From Flavobacteriaceae bacterium (lineage in GTDB: Bacteria > Bacteroidota > Bacteroidia > Flavobacteriales > Flavobacteriaceae): 64,000 nucleotides of DNA. Shown here piece by piece: positions 9,093-17,881 of this stretch (position 1 is its first letter; each line of letters begins with the position of its first letter). The notes under the pieces were generated by a model. That model had not been told where the DNA came from, did no database searches, and was given only the letters and a program-made list of their open reading frames with translations. Where the stretch lies: contig CANGIF010000014.1 in NCBI GenBank assembly GCA_947453885.1, forward strand, positions 1 to 64,000. The letters run 5' to 3'. A program made the translations under genes and the position numbers.

Positions 9093-10019
9093 CTATCCAA
9101 AACTTTGTTTTTCAACCAAATATGCAGTTAGAACTTTTTCAAATCCTTCTTCAACTGCTACTGGAATGTACTTGATTTTGTTTTGAGCACAGGTCAATGC
9201 AACTCTAGTAAAATAATCGGTTACATTTTTCTCGTACAGTTCTTTCACATTTTCTGCAAAAACAGTCACTTCTTCGCCTGTTTCTATATCGATAAACTTT
9301 CGAGGTGCAGCATCAAAATTAAATTGAAGCTCCGTTTTTTTATTGATTACATGAAAAACAACTACTTTGTGTTTGTTGTGTTTTAAATGTTGTAAAGCCG
9401 TAAAAAGCGCCTCTTCATTGCCCAATTGAAACATGTCGGTAAACAAAATGATCATGGAACGTCTGTGGATTTTTTCGGCTATTTGGTGTAAAAAAGTTAC
9501 GGTATCCGTAGTTTTTGTAGTTTTTGGTTGTTCCAGTAAAGTTTCTAAATAACTTAAAATCATTCTGTGGTGCCTGTCGCTCCCTTTTTCTGGTGCATAA
9601 AATTCATAGCTATCCGAATAGATGCTTAGACCTACCGCATCACGTTGTTTCTTTAACAAATTCATTAAAACTGCCGATGCCAAAACTGAAAACCCTATTT
9701 TATTTTCATAAAATGCTTGGTTGTCCGCTAGTTTAGGGTAATGCATGGAAGCGGAATTGTCAACAATCAAATGACAGCGTAAATTGGTTTCTTCTTCAAA
9801 TTTTTTGGTGTAAACACGATCTGTTTTGGCAAATAATTTCCAATCAATGTGCTTGGTACTCTCGCCTGAATTGTACAATTTGTGCTCCGCAAATTCGGCC
9901 GAAAATCCATGGAAAGGACTTTTATGCATGCCTGAAATAAATCCTTCTACTACCTGATTGGCTAGTAGTTCCAAATGTTGGAAACTAGAAATTTTATCAA
10001 TATGATCTTCAATTTTCAT
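9093..10019 (-). CDS. DUF58 family protein (von Willebrand A-like)
   Basis: A 308-residue cytosolic protein, start chosen at MKIEDHIDKI. It has the DUF58 signature near residue 65 (GESTKHIDWKLFAKTD) followed by a vWA-like fold with a MIDAS-type DNSASM motif. DUF58 proteins usually work with MoxR AAA+ ATPases in Bacteroidota membrane-stress operons (Bat cluster). No MoxR gene is present in this window, so the partner is probably elsewhere. The gene is followed by tRNA-Asp and preceded by trxA on the same strand. No catalytic activity is known for the family. Confidence 0.85.
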   Translation of the reverse strand: MKIEDHIDKISSFQHLELLANQVVEGFISGMHKSPFHGFSAEFAEHKLYNSGESTKHIDWKLFAKTDRVYTKKFEEETNLRCHLIVDNSASMHYPKLADNQAFYENKIGFSVLASAVLMNLLKKQRDAVGLSIYSDSYEFYAPEKGSDRHHRMILSYLETLLEQPKTTKTTDTVTFLHQIAEKIHRRSMIILFTDMFQLGNEEALFTALQHLKHNKHKVVVFHVINKKTELQFNFDAAPRKFIDIETGEEVTVFAENVKELYEKNVTDYFTRVALTCAQNKIKYIPVAVEEGFEKVLTAYLVEKQSFG

Positions 10020-10101
10020 GTACCAAAGATAAAGAGTTTTTTCATAAAAAAAAGGCTTAACTTTCGTCAAACCTCATTTTAATTGTAGTGTTCGTTTTTT
10101 A

Positions 10102-10419
10102 TTACAATAAGGCATCCAAGCTATCGGCATACGTTTGTTTTGGAGCTACTCCTACTTGACGACCTACAACTTCTCCATTTTGAAAAACCAAAACAGTTGG
10201 AATGTTTCTAACGCCATATTTGGCTGCAAATTCCTGATTGGCATCAACATCTAGTTTTCCAACTACTGCTTTTCCTTCATATTCTACGCTGATTTCGTCA
10301 ATGATTGGTCCAACCATTCTACAAGGACCGCACCATGCTGCCCAAAAATCAACCATTACAGGTTTGTCTGATTGTAATACTACTTCCTCAAAAGTAGCGT
10401 CTGTTATTGCTAAAGCCAT
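10102..10419 (-). CDS. trxA: Thioredoxin
   Basis: A 105-residue thioredoxin with the active-site motif WCGPC in FWAAWCGPCRMVGP and the cis-proline segment NIPTVLVF. It reduces protein disulfides in the cytoplasm using thioredoxin reductase. Start chosen at MALAITDATF, the usual thioredoxin length; the longer in-frame start would add a non-conserved extension. No signal peptide. Confidence 0.97.
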   Translation of the reverse strand: MALAITDATFEEVVLQSDKPVMVDFWAAWCGPCRMVGPIIDEISVEYEGKAVVGKLDVDANQEFAAKYGVRNIPTVLVFQNGEVVGRQVGVAPKQTYADSLDALL

Positions 10420-10583
10420 TTTATTAATTATTAGATTAGAGTACAAATTTACATTTTTATTTACTTTGTTGCTGCTTCTGAAATTAGTTTTTATTATGCG
10501 CCTATTGTGAATAATTATTGATGCTCTTTTTTAAAAAAAAGTGTACATTTGAATTTACAAATTATGTTCTAATCAAATGCTTT

Positions 10584-12083
10584 ATGAAAAAATACTACAC
10601 TTTTTTATTGCTGCTTGTTTTTGGTTTTCTATTTAGTCAAAACCACCGTTATACTACTGATTTATTTCCTGCCTCCACCGTTATACCTAATGTTGTTTAC
10701 GGAACAGCACCTTTTGTTGACGGACCTGCTTATACCATGGAAGAAAGCACAACAATTAGTGATTTACTACTAGATATTTACCAACCAACGGGTGACACTT
10801 TTGGATTGCGGCCAGCCATTATTTTTGCTCATTCAGGGGGATTTATAACAGGAAATCGTTTGGTTAACGACATGACTGCTTTTTGCGATTCGTTAGCTCG
10901 AAAAGGATACGTAACAGCTACAATTGATTATCGACAAGGTTTTGGTTTGTATGAAAATGTTGCTCTTCACTCTACAAGAGCTGTTTACAGAGGTCTTCAA
11001 GACGGCAGAGCCGCTGTTCGGTTTTTAAGAGCAAATGCTGCAACCTACGGAATTGACCCTCAAAAAATTTATTTTATTGGCAGTAGTGCCGGCTCTTTTG
11101 TTGCATTACACGCTATATACTTAGATGAACCCTCCGAAAAACCAGTAGAAGCTGGCGTTACTAACTACACCAATATTACATTTCCATTTAATCATACAGC
11201 ACCCGATTTAGGGGGCATTGATGTAGGTTCTAATCTCAGCTTTTCGGGCAAACCAGATGCTGTTGTTTCTATGTGGGGAGCGGTTCAAAGTACTAATTTG
11301 ATTACTGTTCAAAATGCAACTCCTGTACTTTTAATTCATGGAGAGGCCGACACAACCGTTCCATTTAATACAGGAAGCCCTTTTGGATATGCTTCGTTAC
11401 CACAAACGGATGGTAGCAATCCTATAAATGCAAAACTCGATTTGTTGGGGCTAACCAACAAGGAAACGTATTTTGTTCCTGGCGAAGGGCATGAATTATA
11501 CGGCACCTCTAATGGAACATGGTCAAATGGAGTTGGTGGCAATACCTATTGGCCTATTGTATTGCAAAAAATAGAACAATTTTTATGGAAACAACACCGT
11601 CCTTCTGTTGATTTTTCCAGTGTAGCCAATGACTTGTCCGTTTCGTTTATTAACAACAGTTTGGGCAGTTTGGCTTGGTGGTGGGATTTTGGAGACGGCA
11701 CTTTTAGTAACGACCAAAACCCAACGCATGTATATGCAGCTGCTGGTTCGTATAACGTAAAATTATATGTGGAAAACACTATAAAAAGTTGGAACGAAAT
11801 TACAAAACCCCTTACAGTGTCGTTGTTAGCCACAAACACAGCAGTACAAACAGCATTCAAAGTGTTTCCACTACCAACTCATGACGAGCTAACTATTCAA
11901 AATCCATTATTATCAAATGGTTTTAGATATACGCTTAGCGACATAAGTGGTAAAATTTTAAGAGAAGATACCCTTCAAACTCCTATAGCAACTATTTCTT
12001 TAAGTGCTTACACTAAGGGCTTGTATTTTTTGAAACTAACAGCCGATGAAGCGTCTTTAGTTGTCAAAATTGTTAAAGAATAG
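10584..12083 (+). CDS. Secreted alpha/beta-hydrolase (esterase) with PKD domain and T9SS sorting tail
   Basis: A 499-residue protein. A signal peptide (MKKYYTFLLLLVFGFLFSQ) is followed by an esterase/BD-FAE-like alpha/beta hydrolase: an HSGG oxyanion motif, the nucleophile elbow GSSAGS, a later VLLIHGEADTTVP acid segment and GEGHEL for the catalytic histidine. Then comes a PKD-like domain (WWWDFGDGTFSNDQNPTHVY). A type A T9SS sorting domain begins VFPLPTHDELTI and ends GLYFLKLTADEASLVVKIVKE. It is therefore exported across both membranes and held at the surface or released. The substrate is unknown; carbohydrate-ester or peptide-ester cleavage are both plausible. cobB follows after 11 bp. Confidence 0.85.
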   Translation: MKKYYTFLLLLVFGFLFSQNHRYTTDLFPASTVIPNVVYGTAPFVDGPAYTMEESTTISDLLLDIYQPTGDTFGLRPAIIFAHSGGFITGNRLVNDMTAFCDSLARKGYVTATIDYRQGFGLYENVALHSTRAVYRGLQDGRAAVRFLRANAATYGIDPQKIYFIGSSAGSFVALHAIYLDEPSEKPVEAGVTNYTNITFPFNHTAPDLGGIDVGSNLSFSGKPDAVVSMWGAVQSTNLITVQNATPVLLIHGEADTTVPFNTGSPFGYASLPQTDGSNPINAKLDLLGLTNKETYFVPGEGHELYGTSNGTWSNGVGGNTYWPIVLQKIEQFLWKQHRPSVDFSSVANDLSVSFINNSLGSLAWWWDFGDGTFSNDQNPTHVYAAAGSYNVKLYVENTIKSWNEITKPLTVSLLATNTAVQTAFKVFPLPTHDELTIQNPLLSNGFRYTLSDISGKILREDTLQTPIATISLSAYTKGLYFLKLTADEASLVVKIVKE

Positions 12084-12094
12084 CTCAATTACAA

Positions 12095-12793
12095 ATGAAA
12101 AAGAAATTGGTGGTGCTTTCTGGAGCAGGAATTAGTGCTGAAAGTGGCATTACAACCTTTAGAGATGCCGGCGGACTTTGGGAAGGACATTCGGTCATGG
12201 ATGTAGCTACACCTGAAGCCTGGCGAAAAAACCCTGCTTTGGTTTTGGATTTTTATAACCAAAGACGCAAACAACTACACTCTGTTGTTCCCAATGCAGG
12301 GCATCAGATTCTAGCAGAATTGGAACAGTATTTTGAGGTGGAAATTATTACACAAAACGTTGATAATTTACACGAAAAATCAGGGAGTTCCTCAGTTTTA
12401 CACCTTCATGGCGAATTACTAAAAGTGAGAAGTAGTGCCAATGACCATTTTATTTTGGATTGGCACACTGATTTAAACATTGGTGATTCCGATTCAAACG
12501 GCATACAGCTTAGACCACATATTGTTTGGTTTGGCGAAGCAGTTCCTGCTTTAGAAAAAGCCATACAAATTACTCAATCAGCTGCTTTTTTTGTAGTGAT
12601 TGGTACTTCCTTACAAGTATATCCAGCTGCAGGATTACTGGATTTTGTAAAGCCCAATACGCCTCTTTTTTACATTGATCCACAACCTGCTAAAATTCCC
12701 AACCTACGCAATAAACTAGAAGTTATTGATAAAAAAGCCAGTGAAGGACTGGTTCTTTTGAAAGAACGATTGTTGCATTTAATACAAAAATAG
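12095..12793 (+). CDS. cobB: NAD-dependent deacylase, class III sirtuin lacking zinc cysteines
   Basis: A 232-residue sirtuin with the full catalytic core: GAGISAESGITTFRDAGGLW for NAD, QNVDNLH, the catalytic histidine in LHLHGEL, and GTSLQVYPA. The FYNQRR segment places Tyr and Arg as in SIRT5, the signature of desuccinylase/demalonylase activity. The region that normally carries two CxxC zinc pairs has no cysteine; indeed I see none in the whole protein. Zinc-less sirtuins occur in Bacteroidota, so this is probably functional. It removes acyl groups from lysines in the cytoplasm. Possibly cotranscribed with the upstream esterase, without obvious functional linkage. Confidence 0.9.
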   Translation: MKKKLVVLSGAGISAESGITTFRDAGGLWEGHSVMDVATPEAWRKNPALVLDFYNQRRKQLHSVVPNAGHQILAELEQYFEVEIITQNVDNLHEKSGSSSVLHLHGELLKVRSSANDHFILDWHTDLNIGDSDSNGIQLRPHIVWFGEAVPALEKAIQITQSAAFFVVIGTSLQVYPAAGLLDFVKPNTPLFYIDPQPAKIPNLRNKLEVIDKKASEGLVLLKERLLHLIQK

Positions 12794-13621
12794 TGCTTGT
12801 TGAAATTGTGGTTTTTTACACTAAAACCAAATGTGTTTTGGAAAATAGGAAGTAGCTTTTCTACATACATTTCAATATTAGCTAATTTTGCTAAAGTTCA
12901 AGTCTAGTTTTTTCAAAAACAAAGCATTACCTTATATTTTACTAGTATTTACTTCGTTGCAACGAAAGTTTTTTGACTTCTATCCAACTTATAAACTCTT
13001 CATTAGTTGCTATGATTCGACTGGTGAATTTTAGTTGAAAAATTACTTAAGCATTTCATTGCTTCCAAATGAGTCCCCCTGCGATAAAAATCATTCAGAT
13101 CATTTTCGTTTACCCACATAGTCATAGTGTACCACACTTTCAAAATCCAACTTCCAGTTACTTTAAATTTTCTGCATTTTCATTTTTGTAACTCTTTATT
13201 AATTAGCGTAGTGAACTTAAAAAAACAATGATTTTTGAATAAGAATTTTATTTTAGTAACGGAAGTAATCCTATTTTTAAGTAATTTAGTAAGCAATCGT
13301 TTCATCAGTTTGTATAAAAACCAGTGTTTTACAATCAAAAAAGTATCTAAAAAAAAGTGCTACTTATCCTATTATTAACAAAGTTTGTATTTATTAGTCA
13401 CTTTAAAGGTATTCTTTAGGTATACAACTGACACTGTCTTTTTATGTTTAGATAGGTTAATGGTTGTTTTTACATGTACTATAAACTTCAAAAAACTATT
13501 TTGAAATGTTTTATTAAATAATTATTACGATTTAATTATACTATATATTCAATATAAACACGACATATATACGTTATAAATAATAGTTTATTATTATTTT
13601 TGTACTAGCAATACAATTATT
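12794..13621. other. Gene-poor AT-rich region
   Basis: About 830 bp with no convincing coding frame or RNA on either strand. It becomes very AT-rich toward the right end, just before the 13.6-kb gene. Confidence 0.5.
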
Positions 13622-14365
13622 ATGGCAACACAAAAAGGGCTCGTTTTACTTGAGGGAACTATTGGAGGGATTAATTTTTATTACAGAAAAGGCAAGGCTG
13701 TGGCTCGAAAAGCGGGTGGTGGTTTTAATGGGAAAGCGATTAAAACGAAACCGAGTATGATTAGGGTTAGGGAAAATAACTCTGAATTTGGGCATTGTTC
13801 TCGTGTGAAAAAGGAGATTCGGATGACGTTATTTCCTTTTTTTATGTATTATAAAGAGGGAACTTTGCACGGTAGAATGATGCAATTGTTTCAAGGGATT
13901 AAGAATTGTGATGCGGTTTCTGAACGAGGACAACGCACTGTGGGCAAGGGTATTATTAGCCCAGCGGGGCAAAAACTCTTTAGTGATTTTAGATTTACTC
14001 CTAAATGTTTTATTGCTAGTGATGTACCGATGAAGGCAAGTTATGATGCTATTTCTTGTGTCTATAGCGTTACGGATTTTGATATTAACGCGGTGCATTT
14101 TCCGGAGGGTGCTACTCATTTGGAATTGCAATTTGGGGTTTTAGGTACTGATTTTGATAAGGTTTATAAACTATTTACGGCTCCTGTTTTGGTGTTTGAA
14201 AAAGGGGTGCCAATAGCTTCTTTTATTATGACTCCCGCTGCTTTGCCCGAGGTTGGATTGCACCGATTTGCTTTTGTTGGGGTTACTTTTTATCAAGAGC
14301 TAAATGGGATAAAATATGTGTTGCGAGCGGATGGGAATATTGGTGTTGAGATGGTGGGGATTTAG
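13622..14365 (+). CDS. Lineage-specific protein of unknown function
   Basis: A 247-residue protein with a glycine- and lysine-rich start (LEGTIGGINFYYRKGKAVARKAGGG), then a mixed alpha/beta region. No signal peptide, membrane segment or motif that I recognise. It resembles conserved hypothetical proteins that recur in multiple copies in flavobacterial genomes. Its last about 110 bp and roughly 65 bp beyond the stop are duplicated at 19.45 kb in the same orientation, on the other side of the RNA-repair island. It looks intact and sits at the left edge of the island. Function unknown. Confidence 0.6.
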   Translation: MATQKGLVLLEGTIGGINFYYRKGKAVARKAGGGFNGKAIKTKPSMIRVRENNSEFGHCSRVKKEIRMTLFPFFMYYKEGTLHGRMMQLFQGIKNCDAVSERGQRTVGKGIISPAGQKLFSDFRFTPKCFIASDVPMKASYDAISCVYSVTDFDINAVHFPEGATHLELQFGVLGTDFDKVYKLFTAPVLVFEKGVPIASFIMTPAALPEVGLHRFAFVGVTFYQELNGIKYVLRADGNIGVEMVGI

Positions 14366-14430
14366 GTTTTAGGTATTTGGTTTTAGGTTTTGGGGTTGTT
14401 AGCTAATTGTTTAATGAAGAAATTGCATTG
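14255..14430 (+). repeat. Left direct repeat bracketing the RNA-repair island
   Basis: The 3' end of the 247-residue gene plus downstream sequence (including the repeated TTTTAGGT motifs). It matches 19454-19628 with only scattered differences. The strongest match is from CCGATTTGC to GGGGTTGTT, with weaker identity to GAAGAAATTGCATT. Confidence 0.85.
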
Positions 14431-14609
14431 TGGATGAGGTGCAATGTCTATTTTACTGCAATTAACAACTAATGAAATAGTTATCCATCGGAATATAATT
14501 GACTTTTAATATTTTTTATCCAATTGGTGATTTGGGATTTATCTAGCATGCAAAAATGCTCTATTGCTTTTTTTTAGTAGCAATAGAGCATAATGTCTTT
14601 TATTTGTTA

Positions 14610-15707
14610 TTATTTCACAAATATTTCCTTCAACTGACCAATGATGTTTCCTCCTCCAGAAATGGTAATCTCTCCAATTTTATCAGCGATTTTTTCTACA
14701 TATTCCATTTCTTTCAATTTCCACAACATTTCGTTTTCTTCCATTAATTTGGCAGTGTTCAACAAACTTCTGGTTGAAGCGGTTTCTTCTCGTCTCATGA
14801 TGCTGTTGGCTTGTGCCTTTTTTTCGGCTACCAAAACCTGATTCATGATTTCTTTCATATCACCTGGTAAAATCACATCTCGAATTCCCGCATCGGAAAC
14901 TGCCAAACCTAAAGCACGGATTTTAGTCTGAACCTCATCCAAAATAGCCGAAGCGATGGTGTCTTTTTTGCTCAATAATTCATCCAAAGTCAAGTTTCCC
15001 ACAAACGCTCTCAAAGCCAATTGCATCAAAACGTACAACTGTTTTTCGAAATCTTTGTTGGCTACCAATGCTTTTAAAATATCCGTAACCTGGTATCTTA
15101 CATAGAAATTGATTCTCAATCCTGCTTTATCTTTGGTCAATAATTCTTGACCCGAGATTTCCAATTGTTGTTGTCTTATATCTACTGTTTTGACTTCGAT
15201 TGTAATGGCGTTATTCCAAAAATAATGTGTTCCTGCATTTAATTCTTTCACGAAAGTGCCATTCACAAATAATAACGCTTTGTCGTTGCTGGCAACACTA
15301 TATTTTCTGGTAAAGAGTCTCAATTGCGCGCTTTCTAATATATTTAAAGCGACATTCTCTGTAATTTCAATTTTAGACATATCAACTGTGGTGAATTCAT
15401 TTTTCACTACACCTTTCCAGGAAGCATATTTTCCCGCCGTTAAAACGCCTTTGAAATTACCGTTTACAAATTGCAAAACAATTTCATTATCGGCCACTTC
15501 AATTACTTCCAACATGGCTGCCAAAACTTCATTTTGTATCACTATATTGAATTCATAAGGCGATTGAAAGGCGACTGTTTTTTCGTAAACCATTACTTGT
15601 TTATTCCCAAAAATCCAATGTGAACCTGCTGAGACTACTTCAACTAATTTTCTGTTTTCGAATACCAAACCTACTTGGTAGGCATCGATTGTAATTCTTT
15701 TTATCAT
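14610..15707 (-). CDS. Slipin (SPFH/band-7 family protein)
   Basis: A 365-residue protein starting MIKRITIDAYQVGLVF. The N-terminal third contains two similar beta-rich units (QVGLVFENRKLVEVVSAGSHW and, further on, KALLFVNGTFVKELNAGTHYF). The band-7/SPFH domain follows (LLTKDKAGLRINFYVRYQVTD to RDVILPGDMKEIMNQVL), then a coiled helix (AEKKAQANSIMRREETASTR). There is no strong transmembrane segment. Slipins form membrane-associated rings and are recurrent partners in bacterial RNA-repair operons (with RtcB, Ro proteins or RNA ligases). Here it is the last gene of a minus-strand cluster with a tRNA array, an Rnl2-type ligase and a Y-RNA-like RNA, which supports a role in tRNA damage. Its exact biochemical role is unknown. 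Confidence 0.85.
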   Translation of the reverse strand: MIKRITIDAYQVGLVFENRKLVEVVSAGSHWIFGNKQVMVYEKTVAFQSPYEFNIVIQNEVLAAMLEVIEVADNEIVLQFVNGNFKGVLTAGKYASWKGVVKNEFTTVDMSKIEITENVALNILESAQLRLFTRKYSVASNDKALLFVNGTFVKELNAGTHYFWNNAITIEVKTVDIRQQQLEISGQELLTKDKAGLRINFYVRYQVTDILKALVANKDFEKQLYVLMQLALRAFVGNLTLDELLSKKDTIASAILDEVQTKIRALGLAVSDAGIRDVILPGDMKEIMNQVLVAEKKAQANSIMRREETASTRSLLNTAKLMEENEMLWKLKEMEYVEKIADKIGEITISGGGNIIGQLKEIFVK

Positions 15708-16071
15708 AATTTTTATTTTTATTGGTTTCAAGTTTAAGGTTTCAAGTTGCCTAACGATGTGCCACTTGTCCTTTGTTGTGCTTTCTATTTTTTTCATTTT
15801 AATAAAAAACTGTTTTGCCTTTCTCCTCCGAGAAAAACGGGCGTACATTTTGTTGTTTGTTTACCCTATTTGTTTGCGATTCTGTTTTGAAAAGCGTTTC
15901 TGAAAACCGCTAAACAATCCAACCGAAAAGAAAAAGCGTATTTCAAAATACATTCCTGTTCGCACTGGCTTTATCATGAGTGTGAAATTTTAGATTTTAA
16001 AATCCTAGTTTCACTGACAAAGACAAATCAGTTTTCTGAGGTGCATCTTTTTAAGAGTGATGCGCTCTAGC
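15708..16071 (-). other. Structured non-coding stretch between the Y-RNA-like RNA and slipin
   Basis: No credible ORF. On the minus strand there is a GCATC/GATGC hairpin (about 16041-16063) and a GTGAAA/TTTCAC hairpin enclosing a GATTTTAAAATC palindrome (about 15979-16014). These may belong to the RNA upstream or to the slipin 5' leader. Confidence 0.4.
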
Positions 16072-16194
16072 GACAAGCCGCTGTCAAATCGAACCAAAAT
16101 CGATTGCAGGATTCGAACCTGCGAATTTTCTATTGTTCTAACCTACTGAACTATCACATTTCTGTGAGTGGGAATCGAACCCACGACCCATAGA
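16072..16194 (-). ncRNA. Y-RNA-like RNA: two tandem circularly permuted tRNA-like modules
   Basis: Read on the minus strand, module 1 (16194-16129) runs: TCTAT (anticodon stem 3' strand), GGGTC (variable), T arm GTGGG-TTCGATT-CCCAC, TCACA-GAAA-TGTGA (both acceptor strands joined by a GAAA tetraloop), TA, D arm GTTC-AGTAGGTTA-GAAC, A, ATAGA (anticodon stem 5' strand). Every arm pairs perfectly. Module 2 (16122-16072) has T arm GCAGG-TTCGAAT-CCTGC, a closed acceptor hairpin AATCGA/TCGATT and D arm GACA-GCGGCT-TGTC. T arm, closed acceptor, then D arm is the order in the tRNA-like module of bacterial YrlA Y RNAs, which bind Ro proteins. No Ro gene is in the window. The full extent of the RNA is unknown. 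Confidence 0.7.
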
Positions 16195-16407
16195 GTGGGA
16201 CCGTTTTTTGGAAAACAGCCTAAAACCTCCAAATCAAGTTGCATAGAAAAACCTAATACGCTTTCGCGAAAAGTTCCCTACAATGGTGCTATACAGAAAC
16301 ACGCAACAGGACTTGTTTGATATTTTCAGTCTATAAAAGAACTTGTTTTATTTCTTGAGCAAATATTCAAAAGGGAGTGCGAAAGGATTTTGCGTAGTGG
16401 AAATTAA

Positions 16408-17418
16408 TTACACTTTCAAAGTCATAAACTCTTCTTTAATCATTTTGATAATTGTGTTATTCAAGCGTTTTGTAATTCCTTTTTGTTCTTCTTTTTCCAA
16501 AGTGTTAAAGCTTTGAGCTTGTTCCTTCATAAAATCATTCAAAATATCTTGAGCAAACAAACCTGTAACTTTACCCATCATTTTCGGAGTGAATTCACCT
16601 TCTTTACTCAATACATTGTACAATCTATTAGTAGTAATATAAGTTTGAATATCCTCCCAAACTATTTGAGCATTCTCAGTAAAAACAACTTCTTTATGAG
16701 CCGTTTTATCTCTTTTAACTTTAGTTTTCTCTGACCATTTTTCGTTTTTATTTTTCAAAATTACTCGAGAACCATTACCGAAATACCTCACTTGCGCTGG
16801 TCTAATAATTACACCTTCTGTAATATTATCTTCCAATGCTGGCAAACCCAACCAATCTGGAATTTTAGAGTTAAACGTATTCGGATATCTCAAAGCTTCT
16901 TCCAAAGTACCTTCAAACAAAGTCTTTGCATAAAAGAAATTCATTGCTTCAAAGAAAGTAGTAGCTGTGGCTATATCTAAATAATGTGTGCCATTCAACT
17001 TAATATCAAAAGCATAAAAATCATTATCTGGATTGTAATCAATACCTTTTTGAACTTTTATAGCTTCTTTTATTGGCGCAACATCTTTATGATTGTAATT
17101 ACCACCAAACAATTCCCCGTAAATAACCAATGTTTCAATATCAGGGAATTGCTTTTTTACTTTTTCAAACAATTGCAACACTTTATCATGGTATTTTTCA
17201 GCCACTTTTTGAGCATTGTAAAAAGTCTCATTCTCTTGAATAAAGTCAGTTCGTTTAGCAATTTTAACTACTTTACCATCCGTAAAGAAAGAAAAGTTAG
17301 CGCCGTGTACTTTCTCTTGTACAACATAGATTTCTTTTTCGAAACCATGAATAATAATTTGCTCCAAAACTTCTTTTTGGTAAGCATTTTCTATTGAATT
17401 GTATTTTTTAAATTCCAT
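16408..17418 (-). CDS. T4 Rnl2-family RNA ligase
   Basis: A 336-residue protein, close to T4 Rnl2 in length, starting MEFKKYNSIENAY much as T4 Rnl2 does. The adenylation motif is EKVHGANFSF with the nucleophile lysine at residue 36. Motif III-like VIYGELFGG, motif IV EGVIIRP and motif V VILKNKNEKWSEK are present. The C-terminal nick-recognition domain is also present (LYNVLSKEGEFTPKMMGKV). Rnl2 enzymes seal 3'-OH/5'-phosphate breaks in duplex RNA. The gene begins 54 bp after the last tRNA of the array, on the same strand, and is followed by the Y-RNA-like RNA and slipin, so tRNA sealing is the likely job. No end-healing kinase/phosphatase is visible nearby. Confidence 0.92.
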   Translation of the reverse strand: MEFKKYNSIENAYQKEVLEQIIIHGFEKEIYVVQEKVHGANFSFFTDGKVVKIAKRTDFIQENETFYNAQKVAEKYHDKVLQLFEKVKKQFPDIETLVIYGELFGGNYNHKDVAPIKEAIKVQKGIDYNPDNDFYAFDIKLNGTHYLDIATATTFFEAMNFFYAKTLFEGTLEEALRYPNTFNSKIPDWLGLPALEDNITEGVIIRPAQVRYFGNGSRVILKNKNEKWSEKTKVKRDKTAHKEVVFTENAQIVWEDIQTYITTNRLYNVLSKEGEFTPKMMGKVTGLFAQDILNDFMKEQAQSFNTLEKEEQKGITKRLNNTIIKMIKEEFMTLKV

Positions 17419-17472
17419 TGTCTTTTTCTTTTTTAAATTAATCACTCTTTCAAATCAATTATTAATAATTTG

Positions 17473-17545
17473 TGGAACAGATTCGAGTTGAACGAATACC
17501 TTCAGTTCTTCAGACTGACGTGCATACCACATACACCACTATTCC
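17473..17545 (-). tRNA. tRNA-Phe(GAA), array member 11
   Basis: Last tRNA of the array. Acceptor GGAATAG/CTGTTCC, D arm GTGT..GCAC, anticodon stem TCAGT/ACTGA with loop CTGAAGA (anticodon GAA), T arm ATTCG-TTCAACT-CGAAT. All arms pair. No CCA encoded. 6 bp after tRNA-Leu. Confidence 0.88.
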
Positions 17546-17551
17546 TTTTTG

Positions 17552-17624
17552 TACAGGAAGAAGGACTCGAACCTTCAAAATTCAGATCCTAAATCTGACG
17601 CGTATACCATTCCGCCATTCCCGC
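17552..17624 (-). tRNA. tRNA-Leu(TAG) without long variable arm, array member 10
   Basis: Acceptor GCGGGAA/TTCCTGT (with wobble pairs), Leu-like D arm GCGGAATGGTATACGC, anticodon stem TCAGA/TCTGA with loop TTTAGGA (anticodon TAG), T arm GAAGG-TTCGAGT-CCTTC. The variable loop is only ATTTT, whereas bacterial tRNA-Leu is normally class II with a long variable arm. That is an odd, reduced form. Confidence 0.8.
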
Positions 17625-17630
17625 ATTTTG

Positions 17631-17703
17631 TTGATTCATCAGGACTTGAACCTGAACAAAGAGAGTCAAAGTCTCTTATGCTAACCAATTACATCATAAA
17701 TCA
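17631..17703 (-). tRNA. tRNA-Gln(TTG), array member 9
   Basis: Acceptor TGATTTA/TGAATCA, D arm ATGT..GCAT with A14 and GG, anticodon stem AGAGA/TCTCT with loop CTTTGAC (anticodon TTG), T arm TCAGG-TTCAAGT-CCTGA. 5 bp downstream of tRNA-Tyr. Confidence 0.85.
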
Positions 17704-17708
17704 GTTTG

Positions 17709-17791
17709 TGGAAGTAGTAAGATTTGCACTTACTCAGTACCTAACACTTGTTTTACAGACAAGCCCGACTCTCTAACTTCGGCGTACTTCC
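17709..17791 (-). tRNA. tRNA-Tyr(GTA), non-canonical elbow, array member 8
   Basis: An 83-nt class II tRNA: acceptor GGAAGTA/TACTTCC, D stem CCGA/TCGG, anticodon stem CTTGT/ACAAG with loop CTGTAAA (anticodon GTA), a 13-nt variable region, T arm GTAAG-TGCAAAT-CTTAC. The D loop lacks the G18G19 pair and the T loop has G55 in place of T55, so the usual elbow contacts cannot form. Confidence 0.78.
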
Positions 17792-17799
17792 AATATTTG

Positions 17800-17872
17800 T
17801 CTGAGAAACAGGACTCGAACCTGCAACCTCCTGCATCCAAAGCAGGTAAACAACCAATCGTTATCTTCCCAG
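17800..17872 (-). tRNA. tRNA-Pro(TGG), array member 7
   Basis: Acceptor CTGGGAA/TTCTCAG, anticodon stem CCTGC/GCAGG with loop TTTGGAT (anticodon TGG), T arm GCAGG-TTCGAGT-CCTGT. Position 8 is G instead of U and position 14 is G instead of A, so the universal U8-A14 pair is lost. The D stem has three pairs. Confidence 0.78.
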
Positions 17873-17881
17873 TTATTTTTG

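Noticed and set aside
16160..16247. A class II tRNA-Leu-like reading with an eight-base anticodon loop (TTCCAAAA)
   Set aside because: The acceptor stem would have two mismatches and the loop is one base too long. The permuted tRNA-like fold of the adjoining bases pairs every arm perfectly and uses the same T arm.
17472..17776. Short plus-strand frames across the tRNA array
   Set aside because: They are antisense to tRNA genes with intact folds and show no protein-like pattern.
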